A DNA stretch of 64,000 nucleotides from Oscarella lobularis (GCF_947507565.1 NC_089190.1:1736001-1800000); one strand, 5' to 3'. Counted from the stretch's first letter, positions 50,101 to 63,494 are shown. Notes: generated by a model not told the origin, from the sequence alone. Numbers and translations: made by a program.

Positions 50101-53100
50101 TTTTCTGTTGAAGGTACTCAATATGTTTTCTGTTTTCTGTTGAAGGTACTCATTACGTTTTCTGTTTTCTGTTGAAGGTACTCAATATGTTTTCTGTTGA
50201 AGATACTCATTATGTTTTCTGTTGAAGGTACTCATTATGTTTTCTGTTGAACGTACTCAATATGTTTTCTGTTGAACGTACTCAATATGTTTTCTGTTGA
50301 AGGTACTCAATATGTTTTCTGTTGAACGTACTAAATATGTTTTCCGTTTTCTGTTGTAGGTACTCAATATGTTTTCTGTTTTCTGTTGAAGGTACTCAAT
50401 GTGTTTTCTGTTGAAGGTACTCAATATTTTTCCGTTGAAGGTACTGTACTCAATATGTTTTCTATTTTCTGTTGAAGGTACTCATTATGTTTTCTGTTGA
50501 ACGTACTCAATCTGTTTTCTGTTTTCTGTTGAACGTACTCAATATGTTTTCTGTTGAAGGTACTCATTATGTTTTCTGTTAAACGTACTCAATATTTTTC
50601 TGTTGAAGGTACTGTACTCAATATGTTTTCTGTTTTCTTTTGAAGGTACTCATTATGTTTTCTGTTGAAAGTACTCAATCTGTTTTCTGTTGTAGGTACA
50701 GTGTACTCAATCTGTTTTCTGTTTTCTGTTGAAGGTACTCAATATGTTTTCTGTTGAAGGTACTCATTACGTTTTCTGTTGAAGGTACTCAATATGTTTT
50801 CTGTTGAAGGTACTCATTATGTTTTCTGTTAAACGTATTCAACATGTTTTCTGTTTTCTGTTGAAGGTACTCAATATGTTTTCTGTTGAAGGTACTCATT
50901 ACGTTTTCTGTTGAAGGTACTCAATATGTTTTCTGTTGAAGGTACTTATTATGTTTTCTGTTAAACGTATTCAATATGTTTTCTGTTGAACGTACTCAAT
51001 ATGTTTTCTGTTTTCTGTTGAAGGTACTCATTATGTTTTCTGTTGAACGTACTCAATATGTTTTCTGTTGAAGGTACTCAATATGCTTTCTGTTGAAGGT
51101 ACTGTACTCAATATGTTTTCTGTTTTCTGTTGAAGGTACTCAATATGTTTTCTGTTGAAGGTACTCAATATGCTTTCTGTTGAAGGTACTCATTATGTTT
51201 TCTGTTAAACGTATTCAATATGTTTTTTGTTGAACGTATTCAATATGTTTTCTGTTGAACGTACTCAATATGTTTTCTGTTTTCTGTTGTAGGTACTCAA
51301 TACGTTTTCTGTTGAAGGTACTCATTTCGTTTTCTGTTGAAGGTACTCAATATGTTTTCTGTTGAACGTATTCAATATGTTTTCTGTTGAACGTACTCAA
51401 TATGTTTTCTGTTTTCTGTTGAAGGTACTCAATATGTTTTCTGTTGAAGGTACTCATTATGTTTTCTGTTAAACGTATTCAACATGTTTTCTGTTTTCTG
51501 TTGAAGGTACTCAATATGTTTTCTGTTGAAGGTACTCATTACGTTTTCTGTTGAAGGTACTCAATATGTTTTCTGTTGAAGGTACTTATTATGTTTTCTG
51601 TTAAACGTATTCAATATGTTTTCTGTTGAACGTACTCAATATGTTTACTGTTTTCTGTTGAAGGTACTCATTATGTTTTCTGTTGAACGTACTCAATATG
51701 TTTTCTGTTGAAGGTACTCAATATGCTTTCTGTTGAAGGTACTGTACTCAATATGTTTTCTGTTTTCTGTTGAAGGTACTAAATATGTTTTCTGTTGAAG
51801 GTACTCAATATGCTTTCTGTTGAAGGTACTCATTATGTTTTCTGTTAAACGTATTCAATATGTTTTTTGTTGAACGTATTCAATATGTTTTGTGTTGAAC
51901 GTACTCAATATGTTTTCTGTTTTCTGTTGTAGGTACTCAATACGTTTTCTGTTGAAGGTACTCATTACGTTTTCTGTTGAAGGTACTCAATATGTTTTCT
52001 GTTGAACGTATTCAATATGTTTTCTGTTGAACGTACTCAATATGTTTTCTGTTTTCTGTTGTAGGTACTCAATACGTTTTTTGTTGAAGGTACTCATTAC
52101 GTTTTCTGTTGAAGGTACTCATTACGTTTTCTGTTGAAGGTACTCAATATGTTTTCTGTAGAAGGTACTCATTATGTTTTCTGTTGAAGGTACTCATTAT
52201 GTTTTCTGTTAAACGTATTCAATATGTTTTCTGTTTTCTGTTGAAGGTACTCAATATGTTTTCTGTTTTCTGTTGAAGGTACTCATTACGTTTTCTGTTT
52301 TCTGTTGAAGGTACTCAATATGTTTTCTGTTGAAGATACTCATTATGTTTTCTGTTGAAGGTACTCATTATGTTTTCTGTTGAACGTACTCAATATGTTT
52401 TCTGTTGAACGTACTCAATATGTTTTCTGTTGAAGGTACTCAATATGTTTTCTGTTGAACGTACTCAATATGTTTTCTGTTTTCTGTTGTAGGTACTCAA
52501 TATGTTTTCTGTTTTCTGTTGAAGGTACTCAATGTGTTTTCTGTTGAAGGTACTCAATATTTTTTCGTTGAAGGTACTGTACTCAATATGTTTTCTGTTT
52601 TCTGTTGAAGGTACTCAATATGTTTTCTGTTGAAGGTACTCATTATGTTTTCTGTTGAAAGTACTCAATCTGTTTTCTGTTGTAGGTACAGTGTACTCAA
52701 TCTGTTTTCTTTTTCTGTTGTAGGAAATCAATGTTTTCTGTTTTCTGTTGTAGGTCTCAATCTGTTTTCTGTTTTCTGTTGAACGTACTCAATATGTTTT
52801 CTGATGAAGGTACTCATTATGTTTTCTGTTAAACGTACTCAACATGTTTTCTGTTTTCTGTTGAAGGTACTCAATATGTTTTCTGTTGAAGGTACTCATT
52901 ACGTTTTCTGTTGAAGGTACTCAATATGTTTTCTGTTGAAGGTACTCATTATGTTTTCTGTTAAACGTATTCAATATGTTTTCTGTTGAACGTACTCAAT
53001 ATGTTTTCTGTTTTCTGTTGTAGGTACTCAATATGTTTTCTGTTTTCTGTTGAAGGTACTCATTATGTTTTCTGTTGAACGTACTCAATATGTTTTCTGT

Positions 53101-55028
53101 TGAACGTACTCAATATGTTTTCTGTTGAAGGTACTCAATATTTTTCTGTTGAAGGTACTGTACTCAATATGTTTCTGTTTTCTGTTGAAGGTACTCAATA
53201 TGTTTTCTGTTGAAGGTACTCATTATGTTTTCTGTTGAAAGTACTCAATCTGTTTTCTGTTGTAGGTACAGTGTACTCAATCTGTTTTCTTTTTCTGTTG
53301 TAGGTAGTCAATGTTTTCTGTTTTCTGTTGTAGGTCTCAATCTGTTTTCTGTTTTCTGTTGAACGTACTCAATATGTTTTCTGTTGAAGGTACTCATTAT
53401 GTTTTCTGTTAAACGTACTCAACATGTTTTCTGTTTTCTGTTGAAGGTACTCAATATGTTTTCTGTTGAAGGTACTCATTACGTTTTCTGTTGAAGGTAC
53501 TCAATATGTTTTCTGTTGAAGGTACTCATTATGTTTTCTGTTAAACGTATTCAATATGTTTTCTGTTGAACGTACTCAATATGTTTTCTGTTTTCTGTTG
53601 TAGGTACTCAATATGTTTTCTGTTTTCTGTTGAAGGTACTCATTATGTTTTCTGTTGAACGTACTCAATATGTTTTCTGTTGAACGTACTCAATATGTTT
53701 TCTGTTGAAGGTACTCAATATTTTTCTGTTGAAGGTACTGTACTCAATATGTTTCTGTTTTCTGTTGAAGGTACTCAATATGTTTTCTGTTGAAGGTACT
53801 CAATATTTTTCTGTTGAAGGTACTGTACTCAATATGTTTTCTGTTTTCTGTTGAAGGTACTCAATATGTTTTCTGTTGATGGTACTCAATATGTTTTCTG
53901 TTGAACGTACTCAATATGTTTTCTGTTTTCTGTTGTAGGTACTCAATACGTTTTCTGTTGAAGGTACTCATTACGTTTTCTGTTGAAGGTACTCAATTTG
54001 ATTTCTGTTGAACGTATTCAATATGTTTTCTGTTGAACGTACTCAATATGTTTTCTGTTTTCTGTTGTAGGTACTCAATACGTTTTCTGTTGAAGGTACT
54101 CATTACGTTTTCTCTTGAAGGGACTCAATATGTTTTCTGTTGAACGTATTCAATATGTTTTCTGTTGAACGTACTCAATATGTTTTCTGTTTTCTGTTGT
54201 AGGTACTCAATACGTTTTTTGTTGAAGGTACTCATTACGTTTTCTGTTGAAGGTACTCATTACGTTTTCTGTTGAAGGTACTCAATATGTTTTCTGTTGA
54301 AGGTACTCATTATGTTTTCTGTTGAAGGTACTCATTATGTTTTCTGTTAAACGTATTCAATATGTTTTCTGTTGAACGTACTCAATATCTTTTCTGTTGT
54401 AGGTACTCAATGTGTTTTCTGTTGTAGGTACTCAATATGTTTTCTGTTGAAGGTACTCAATGTGTTTTCTGTTGAAGGTACTCAATGTGTTTTCTGTTGA
54501 AGGTACTCAATGTGTTTTCTGTTGTAGGTACTCAATATGTTTTCTGTTTTAGGTACTCAATATGTTTTCTGTTGTAGGCACTCAATGTGTTTTCTGTTGT
54601 AGGTACTCAATATGTTTTCTGTTTTAGGTACTCAATGTGTTTTCTGTTGAAGGTACTCAATGTGTTTTCTGTTGAAGGTACTGAATGTGTTTTCTGTTGT
54701 AGGTACTCAATGTGTTTTCTGTTGTAGGTAGTCAATATGTTTTCTGTTTGAGGTACTCAATATGTTTTCTGTTTGTAGGTACTCAATGTGTTTTCTGTTG
54801 TAGGTACTCAATATGTTTTCTGTTGAAGGTACTGAATGTGTTTTCTGTTGAAGGTACTCAATGTGTTTTCTGTTGAAGGTACTCAATGTGTTTTCTGTTG
54901 TAGGTACTCAATATGTTTTCTGTTTTAGGTACTCAATATGTTTTCTGTTGTAGGTACTCAATGTATTTTCTGTTGTAGGTACTCAATATGTTTTCTGTTT
55001 TAGGTACTCAATGTGTTTTCTGTTGAAG
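47189..55028. repeat. 7.8-kb satellite array of a ~25-bp unit
   Basis: Roughly 300 head-to-tail units. Each unit reads GGTACTCAATATGTTTTC followed by TGTTGAA (variants GTA, AAC, CATTATG and an extra TTTTCTG). Edge units (before about 47600 and after about 54380) are GTGTTTTC types, while the interior is dominated by ATATG/TTATG types. Larger blocks recur inside: the GTACAGTGTACTCAATCTG motif appears near 47628, 48150, 48340, 49030, 49965, 50695, 52690 and 53270, suggesting higher-order repeats. No gene was seen inside; an open frame of 67 codons at the left edge is just the repeat read through. Confidence 0.97.
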
Positions 55029-55190
55029 GATACATACCCTGCAAGCAGGAAGTGGTACAGTGTGAATTGCACAAAAACATGCATCAGTGATACGTACTCT
55101 GCAAGCAGGGAATGGTACACTGCGAATTTCACTATGCGGTAAACTTAACTCAGGGGGGAAACATGCATCAGGGATACACGTATTGCAAGG
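55029..55190. repeat. Imperfect ~60-80-bp tandem copies flanking the satellite
   Basis: GATAC...TGCAAGCAGG...TGGTACA blocks at about 55029, 55089 and 55173, each associated with AACATGCATCAG. They diverge from one another and from the 25-bp unit. Confidence 0.6.
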
Positions 55191-55640
55191 GCAGGGCACT
55201 CTACCAGGAGTCGCTGGAAGCTCGCTGCGAGGCCGCTTTCGCGCGGAAGAAGCCATGGAAAAACGGAAAGACAAAGGAAGATGGCGGCGGAGAAAATATG
55301 CATAACGCACTCTAAGGCGATTCGAATTGGGGCGAAACGCGACTTCACGGCGGCGATTGCTCGATTCGGACCGGTAGAAAACCCGCGCGAGACGTCGCGT
55401 TTGGAATTCCGGCGCGATCGGCGGCCCGGGAAAGCGGCGGCGGAGGAGGATCCGCGGCGGGGGTCCCGACGATCGCGCGTTCAATCGATCGCGCGGAAGG
55501 GCGTTCGAAGCGCAGCGGAGCGATCGAAGCGCGGTCACGGCGGCGTCGGGCGGCGAAATTTGAAGGCGAAAACGCGAGGTCCCGCATTGGAAACGCAGGC
55601 CCCGTACGAAGCTCCGTAAATTATGGGAAGACTAGCTTAC
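55191..55640. other. CpG-rich island without a confirmed gene
   Basis: Strongly GC-rich stretch with overlapping open frames on both strands (112 codons on plus from 55281; 176 on minus ending 55008). They read as Arg/Pro/Ser-rich, as random GC-rich DNA does. An AAGATGGCGGC motif lies at about 55278. It could be a promoter/first exon of a gene with introns not resolved here. Confidence 0.3.
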
Positions 55641-57120
55641 TTACCCGCGCTTCGCGCGGGGCAGAGTGCATTTTTTGTTTTAAAATGCACAATTAGGACG
55701 TTCGATTAGGATGGCTTACGCTGCACTACTTGGGGGTTGGAACACTTGAAGCCCTCCCTGGTCACAGTGCCGTCAAACTAAGCGCTGTCCTTTATATACA
55801 AATACGTACTTCGTGTAGCAGTTCAACTGACAGTTGTAGCCAATGAGTTCCCGTTCAAGGCAGACTGTATTTGATGAAATAGTTCTTTCTGGGTGTAAAG
55901 GCAAGGACTTCGTTCACCGTGCAGAAAAGGAGATCCTGCCGAGACAAAGTTTATACACCCTTCAATTAAGTTAGTGTGACTTGCAGAGGGTGCGTCAGTT
56001 GCCCACCACTGACCCGCACAGCAAATTAGTTCTCGCTGAGTCTGCATGTGCATTCAAATTGTTCCCGGTGACTGTGTGTAAAAGGACTTCCCGTCGTTTT
56101 TTCCCGCTGAGTGCCTAAAGTCACCGGTCGGTTTAATTTTTGTATTTTTCCTGTAACAGTCCCACTAACTGTGATAGCCTACCTTCGCGCAAATTAGTTC
56201 TCGCCGAGTCTGTGCATACAAATTGTTCCCGGTGACTGTTAGTTGGATTGTTAACCGACCGGTCACTTTAGGCAGTCAGCGGGATACAACACAGTCAACG
56301 GGAAGTCTTTTTATTCACAGTTACAGCCTACCTTCGCGGCAGACTGCATGCACATATTTGATTAAAAAATAGTTCTTGCTGAGTGTATTCCCAAGGCCGA
56401 CGTCCCAGCCGCTGAACGTGTAGCAAAAGAGAGAGATCTTTCTGAAACACACGGTGTACATGCACGCCTTTATGCAACCTGTTACCGCTAAAAGCGTAGC
56501 AAATCTGTTTCCCGCTTACTCTGCAGCCGAATACCTGCATATTCGTTGATAATCGTGCAATTCTTATGATTCCCGCTGATCATGCAGAGTTGCCAACACA
56601 TACCTAGTTCTTGCTTACTCTGTGCATGCAAATTTTTCCCGGTGACTGCATGTGTTGAAAAGACTTCCCTTTGGCTTTGTTGTTTCCCGCTGACCGCCTA
56701 AAGTGTTCGGTGTCATTTGTATACATGCATACACTGGTATACTTCTTCACTAACTGTTGTAGCCTACCTTCGCGGCCTCCGGCAGCTAGGCAGTAGTTGA
56801 AAAAAATTCTTTTCTGAAACAGAGTGTGTACATGCACGCCTTTATGCAACCTGTTCCCGCTACTGCCAATTCAATAATAGTTCTGGTACTGCCTTTTCAA
56901 AAATAGTTCTCGTTGAATGTTCGTAGGTACAGCTAACTGTCAAAATCCCACTGAGTACTAATACAGTAGCTGCAGATTATCGGCGTAAAATCAATCATGC
57001 GGCACGATTACCAAAAGCCTTTGGGCAATATTTTGACAATTTACGCGCCATGATTTCTCGCTATCAATTCAGGAAGATGGCACTGCGGTCAAATATTTCT
57101 TTCCCTTTCCTTGAAAATCA
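55641..57120. repeat. Diverged interspersed/tandem repeat family
   Basis: Short motifs recur irregularly: GTTCCCGGTGACTG (56059, 56225, ~56636), TAGCCTACCTTCGCG (56175, 56325, 56761), CCGCTGA...GCCTAAAGT (56104, 56689) and TACATGCACGCCTTTATGCA (56457, 56829). The copies are old and shuffled. No protein was recognised. Confidence 0.6.
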
Positions 57121-57179
57121 GTAGGTTTTGCGAGCGCATAGACGATTGAGGCGTTGGAATTTGCTATCTACTAAATGGT

Positions 57180-57560
57180 TTGTAGACGTCCCGTATGCGA
57201 CGCAAAGGGTTCGGAGAGACCCTCGAAGGGGGCCCCGCGTCGCGAAGACTTCGACAACGGGAGAGAACGCACCAAAAGACGCGCAAGGAGAGTCCGCGTC
57301 ACGATTGCGGACGATTACGAAGCCGCGAGCGAGACGACGGGCGATGGCACGGGCGATCGAGACGCCGAAAGGAGCCCCGTCGTGGCCAAAAACCCGACCG
57401 CACGCTTAAAAAGACGCGCAAAAAAGGTCCGCGTCACGATTGCGGAGCCGCGCGCGAGACGACGGGCAATGGCACGGGCGATCGAGACGCCGAAAGGGGC
57501 CCCGTCGCGCCAAAAACCCCACCACGGTATATAGAATCTTCGTCGAAGCAGGGAGAGAAC
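57180..57560. repeat. GC-rich ~125-bp tandem duplication
   Basis: The block with GGCACGGGCGATCGAGACGC and GCCCCGTCG...CCAAAAACCC occurs at about 57335-57402 and 57460-57526, with GTCCGCGTCACGATTGCGG preceding each. A weaker third copy starts about 57215. Open frames exist on both strands but look like repeat shadows. Confidence 0.65.
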
Positions 57561-58002
57561 GTCGGCAAAGCCGCGCGCCAAGCCGCCTCGGAGCGTATCG
57601 CGAAACAAATGACGGCGGCCATGTTTTGTCCAAGATGGCGTCGCGCATTATAATGATAGAGAAGAAAGACTGTATGTACACCATTTAAAAGTTAAAGTCA
57701 TCTAACTCACTGAGGCCCCACGATTCTCGACCAAAATTGCTGAAGTGTCAATCGGATGCGGTCAGGGAGCGGAGTACATTCGCAATTAACCTAATAAATT
57801 TCTGGCAAAGCCCTTGCTCAATTCCAAGACATCCTGAGGATGTGATGGCATTTTTTTTGACAGCTGTTACATACCAATACCGAATACTTTACATACATTT
57901 AATACCAACACTTGAAGTCCAATACAAAAAGCCACACATAACTGACAGGCAAAAAAAGGGAAATGAACCAAACACGCACTCTCAACACCTAATAATCCAT
58001 AA

Positions 58003-58830
<828 letters not shown>

Positions 58831-59223
58831 GATGCGATTCGCGTTTGTTGCTGCGTGTCCTATGAAAGGGAAAAAGGAACGGGCGACGTTCCGTTAGCTG
58901 TGGGCGGACCCGAAAACGCACAGGATGGAGGAAAATGGCGATATTCGAGCAAAGAAAAGCGTCGCGAGACGCGCGCGAGAAGCGTGTGCGACGTCGACGC
59001 CTGCTACGTACCGTTTGGAGGCGACTGAGAGGCGACTTGGTTGATAGGACAAACAGGATCACACGATAGCGCGGCACAGCGGAGGAGAGTCGGCCCGTGC
59101 TTTTATACTGGGGCGAGGCTCGGACGAGTTGCGCCTGCGCGGGCACGCAATCTATATATAGAAATGGCGAGCTTTCGGGTTATTTTCGGCGGTTTGTACA
59201 ATGAGCAAGTTTCGATTTGAGTT
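58831..59223 (-). promoter_or_regulatory. Upstream region of Cdc42
   Basis: A 393-bp spacer between the Cdc42 start and the stop of the next minus-strand gene. A TATATATA-like stretch lies at 59152-59160. A 5' UTR intron is possible. No other gene was seen. Confidence 0.35.
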
Positions 59224-60272
59224 CTACGCGTTTTTTGATGACGAATATTCGTCGAAGTTGGCTTGTTCGAGCTCGGTCATGACCCTATTCAAAGCGTAGA
59301 TCTAAACAAATACAAATTAGAATATGGCCATATGGAAAGCGTTACCGTTTTCTTCCTACTTCGGCTCGTTGTTGCATTTTCTGTGCCGCTTTTGATTTCA
59401 ATTCGTGTCGCTTGAGCGAGAGACGCAAGGCTTCCTCTTTTCGCTGTTCCACTTCAGCCGCCCTTTGTTCTACAAAGAGACCGTCCACGCCCACGCGCGC
59501 GAAACCCCATTACACGGAAACGCTTTACATAAACAATAAATGAATCTATACCCAGTCGATTAAGTCGAGCTTTCACGAGTCTTTGACTCTATAAAAACAA
59601 ACGTTTAGAGAACCCCGTCGCTCTCGCTGAAGTAACGGCTCACTCTTATGTCGGACAGGCAGGAGACGTATTCAAACCTCAAAAGATGATCTAACAACCG
59701 CCAAGATATAATAGCGGGAACATTGCGGTACTGATGACTGTACCTGGCGTGGGCGTAGCCGGCGGCGCAGCCGGAATACCGATCATCATTTCAGACTGCC
59801 TTTCCGATTGGTAAATTTTAACTCGACAACTTCCGGCTTTCTCCCGAGTCGACGACGATTTCGACTGTTGCGGCGCCGGCGCGACTTCGAGCATCGAGAA
59901 AGCATTTCTAAGCGTCACATTGACGTCGCGTCGACGCCGTTGCGGCGCTTTCGCGGCGAACGCTTCGACGTTAGATACGGAAATCGATTCGCGGACGTGT
60001 TTTGCTTTTCGGTGCGTCTTTCGAGCGCGTTTCGGCTTTGCCGCAGCGACGCTCGACGTCATACGACGTCGCACGAGTGGCGGAAGGCTCGTCGACGTTT
60101 TCGGCTCGACGCGCGCGCGTCGTCGCGGCGTTTTGGCGAGAAAATCGTAGAGCGTCGCTTTTTCGTCGTTCTCGTCGCGTCTCTCGTGGTGATATAGCGT
60201 TGCCTTAGCACCCGTTATTGAGAATGATGTAAACGAATCGCTCCTGGCGCATAATCGGACGTCGCTAGCCAT
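59224..60272 (-). CDS. Basic, partly coiled-coil protein of unknown function
   Basis: Five exons (59744-60272, 59644-59690, 59552-59588, 59346-59469, 59224-59284) give 265 residues in one frame. The N-terminal two-thirds are Arg/Lys/Ser-rich and probably disordered (TPRRRARVEPKTSTS, KPKRARKTHRKAKHVRE). A short conserved-looking stretch ALRLSLKRHELKSKAAQ plus VEQRKEE forms a helix, and the protein ends EQANFDEYSSSKNA. The acceptor GAATAG for the last exon was chosen because it alone keeps the frame. No family is recognised; the name is unknown. Confidence 0.6.
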
Positions 60273-60352
60273 ATTTTGGGCTTGATTTCCTTCTGTGTAG
60301 CAACGCCCAAACACAGCGCGCGTTATAACCCGGTTTCGCTCCCGTATCGAGT
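60273..60352. promoter_or_regulatory. 80-bp divergent promoter, unknown gene / uL1m
   Basis: It is bounded by the ATG at 60272 (minus) and the ATG at 60353 (plus). It contains GCGCGCGTTATAACC. Both transcripts must start within or across this 80-bp space. Confidence 0.4.
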
Positions 60353-61353
60353 ATGTCGCACTCCTTCGGTTTGCGAGCGCTTCGTCTCGTTCCAAGGCGT
60401 TTTGTGAAGCGATCTCCACTTCCCGTGGCCGATGATAGTCAGGTGTATTTGCTAAATCAGCGTTCGAAGCCGATTTATCCATTCGAAGAGGCTTTGCGAG
60501 CCCTTCGACGTTACGCCGTTCGTCCCATGGACGAAACCGTCGAAATTTCACTACAGTTGAACATGCGCATAAATAAAGTAAGCGTAAATTCATAAAAAAG
60601 CATACGAATTCCAAGATACGCGCTAGAAAACGAAAAGAGGAGCATTCCAAGGAATGGTTCTCCTACCTCATCCGCTTAAAAAGAAAAAGAAAATTATAGT
60701 TTTTGCAGAAGTAAAGGCATAATCCAATTTTTTGAAAAACATAGAAATATTGAGTAGGATGATTTGGCAATGGAAGCTAAAGAAGCTGGGGCTTCGATAG
60801 TAGGAGGAAAAGATCTAATAGCACAAGTAACGATAAATGATATTGATTATAAATTAAAAATTAAAATTGATTTTTTTAGATTCAGTCTAAGCAGATTAAG
60901 TTCTTTGATTTGTGCCTGTCTTCCGAGTCAATGTATGACCAAGTGAAGCCCCTTCAGCAGCACCTCAGGGCAAAGATGCCTCATCCAAGGCGAGGCACTG
61001 TCACAGACGATCTGGCCGAAAAGGTGTTGCAGCTTAGACGCGAGCAAGAATACAAGGTCGACAAGGAAGGCAATCTCAATGTAGCAATTGGAAAAGTTCA
61101 GTAGGAGAGAGAAAAAAATCGGATTATTAATTTTTTTGCACTGTAGTTGAGTTTTCCTGATGATGTCATCTTGGAAAATAGTCGCTGTCTACTTCAGGCT
61201 GTAGATCAGCATAAGAAAATAAAAGGTAAGTGGATCAAGTAGCCATGATTCCGGTATATGGAGATTTCTAAAGGCTCGTTCTTTCTATCTGCTGTGCTAA
61301 CGTCGACGTATGGGCCTGGCTACTACATAGCATTGTCAGACTTAATCAATTAG
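60353..61353 (+). CDS. MRPL1: Mitochondrial large-subunit ribosomal protein uL1m
   Basis: Six exons (60353-60577, 60627-60710, 60758-60826, 60880-61095, 61147-61225, 61274-61353) total 753 nt, 250 residues. Arg-rich presequence (LRALRLVPRRFVKRS), YPFEEALRALRRYAV and VEISLQLNMRIN like the L1 N-terminal strand. Then FQGMVLLPHPLKKKKKIIVF, AKEAGASIVGGKDLI (the AGA-GG core of the L1 fold), DLCLSSESMYDQVKPLQQHL, MPHPRRGTVTDD and the final GSFFLSAVLTSTYGPGYYI. Length is short compared with human MRPL1 but includes both L1 domains. Confidence 0.85.
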
Positions 61354-61518
61354 CAGATAAATTCAGCATAGGCTATAGACACATTTAGTCTGACGTAAAT
61401 AAAGCTCGCCTACTCCTACACTATACCGGTCGGTAGTCACGTTAGATCACGGTCTGCTCACGCCTTTTGCTCCTCCTCCTTCACTTTCGATATCCCACAC
61501 AATCACACCACTTTTTGT
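61354..61518 (+). other. Spacer with polyadenylation-like signal
   Basis: The AATAAA near 61398 probably ends the uL1m transcript; the remainder is the promoter of the next gene. Confidence 0.4.
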
Positions 61519-63330
61519 ATGGAGGTTCCCGATTGGATCGTTTATGGTCTTCTTATTGGCTTGCCAATAATTTACGTGTTTCTCATTCGCAAGGTAGTGC
61601 AGTCAGAAGCTAGGACGCACGCACGTACCCCACGCAATTGCGTGCCTTTCGCTTTTTCAGACTTTTCTCGAGTATTATCTCTTGTGGCGCATTGCCATTG
61701 GAGCTAAGTACGAATCGATGTCACTGCGTGTCGGTTAGGGACTCCTTTCAGGTCTAGTCATCGAAAAATGGACGTTTCCAATCGAATTCATGCATACGTT
61801 TGCAGAACGAGCCTTCTCGATCACGTTAGCGTTTTTTTGAAGACATTTTAGAAAACGTTTGATGGTCATTTTCATAGGTTTCGGTTTGTGAGTTGTTTCA
61901 GTTGGTCAAAGAAATCGTTTCTGTAAACGATATTAAGTAAGTGGCCATTTGATCATTCGTGCACGCTGCTACGGTGTTTTAATTCATTTTAGAATTGAAT
62001 TCTTTCATTCGGTTTTGCTCAAGTACAAATATGTTGCTCTATTTCGCGAACGGCTCGACGGTTCTTTGAGAGGAATGCTTCTCATAGACAAAGATGAAGG
62101 GCAGATAAAGAACGGAAGAAAGTACAATTGCATCAAGGTAAAAATATTCCTCCTCAAAATCGAACAGAAAGCTAGCTCTTTTGCTTTTCAGATGGGTCTT
62201 GCTTTGTTTACAACTAAATATCGCGGTGGTCCTCTACTGTATTTTGTAGCTGGCTACCATCTACTGAAAGGCTAGAACGCCAATGCTGTCTATATAGATA
62301 TCCATTGATTTCCTATCTCCAGCGTTGCTTCTTCATCCCTTCACTCCCTTGTACGCAATGTACAAGTGCTTCAGTTACAAGAGCTACTTGGTACTCTCTA
62401 CAAGGAAAGTAAATCAGTCATATGATGACCAGCTTTTGTTTAGGCAACTATAAGAACTTGTGCTGAAGTGAGAGATTTCGAGACGTTCACGTGTATGTCA
62501 ACGCTGATATAATAGGTTTACCCAAGACACGATAAAGAGACGCCTGCATGGGAGAAAAGGTAAAGAATGAGCGCCAGCCCTAAGTTTTAATAGCACTGAG
62601 GGACTCTCGTTTTCTCGTTGTATCGACAAGCATTATGAACGATTTTGGGCGATCCATTGCCGAGTCGGAAGGATCAAAATATGACGAGGACAGCTGTATT
62701 ATCATTCGTGAAGTCGCTCGGCTTCATGTAAGTGACTTCCTGTTTTTTTCTAATTGTTTCAGCGTGACTCACCCGGACGGGTAGGATCACGCAGCGCCGG
62801 ACACGCCCGACGCCCGAAAGAATCCTCACAGCAATTTTTTTCTCCAAGCTAATCCTGGCTGGAACAAAGTAGACGATTTTTTATATTTAAATAAGTACAG
62901 GTGACTTTCATTTTTTTAGGGCCATTGCATGGTCATCCTCGCTCGGATAACGTGGGGAAGTTTGGCTGGGCTTGTTTTCCAGGCAATCAAACGACACTTT
63001 CGAGGCAAACAACCTGCTGCTTCGGTGAGAGTTTCAAAGACGAAAATTTGACCGTAGACTCATGAATCATTGAGTGATGATTTTAGGAAAGGACTAAGGT
63101 CAGTAGAGAAAAGCCAGCACTTCGTCGAAGCATGTCTCTCTCCGAGTCTCTTTCAAGCAAGTTAGTGAAAGTTTGGCTGACTGTCCATTCCTTCACTTTC
63201 CTTTTTTCTATTTATTAGACAGTACTATACGGTCGATCCGATTTGGTGTCCTCGCGACAACAGCTTGCCTCTCATTTCTCAGTCGCCAAAAGACGTCGAT
63301 TATTCTCTTTTGGACTTTCCAGATCTATAG
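61519..63330 (+). CDS. Membrane-anchored protein of unknown family, tandem copy A
   Basis: Thirteen exons total 996 nt, 331 residues: 61519-61593, 61661-61707, 61752-61824, 61902-61936, 61993-62137, 62192-62270, 62323-62408, 62444-62467, 62516-62559, 62631-62727, 62920-63024, 63087-63160, 63219-63330. An N-terminal anchor (WIVYGLLIGLPIIYVFLI, ~6-24) is followed by a globular region (LFRERLDGSLRGMLLIDKDE, YRGGPLLYFVAGYHLL), then YPRHDKETPAWEKS, FGRSIAES, another hydrophobic stretch and a Ser/Pro tail. The intron 62271-62322 needs an unusual GCTAGA donor; a GT donor at 62239 with a different downstream frame is the alternative but leads to an early stop. No family is recognised. Confidence 0.6.
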
Positions 63331-63486
63331 ACTTCAAGTGCTTGCTTTCTGACTTTGTTGTTGTGAGCCCTTCTCTCCAAGGCAACGGTAACAATGACCC
63401 TTGACACTTTTGACAAGTACAGTTCTATGTACGGTTTCATTGACCTTCTCCTGTTCCTGTACCACGACGCGCTTGCCGCGAATTAG

Positions 63487-63494
63487 TGACGTCA
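63487..63494. promoter_or_regulatory. CRE palindrome upstream of copy B
   Basis: TGACGTCA lies 78 bp before the copy B start codon, in the 241-bp spacer between the paralogues. Confidence 0.35.

Noticed and set aside
47189-55028. CRISPR-like array
   Set aside because: Units are contiguous without unique spacers and the host is an animal; it is a satellite.
55008-55538. 176-codon minus-strand open frame at the right edge of the satellite
   Set aside because: Arg/Ser/Pro-rich composition of GC-rich DNA, runs into the 25-bp repeat at its end, no domain and overlapping open frames in other phases.
62239-62322. GT donor at 62239 in membrane-protein copy A
   Set aside because: It gives a frame that stops a few codons into the next exon, whereas the GC donor at 62271 keeps the frame to 63330; kept as an uncertainty.
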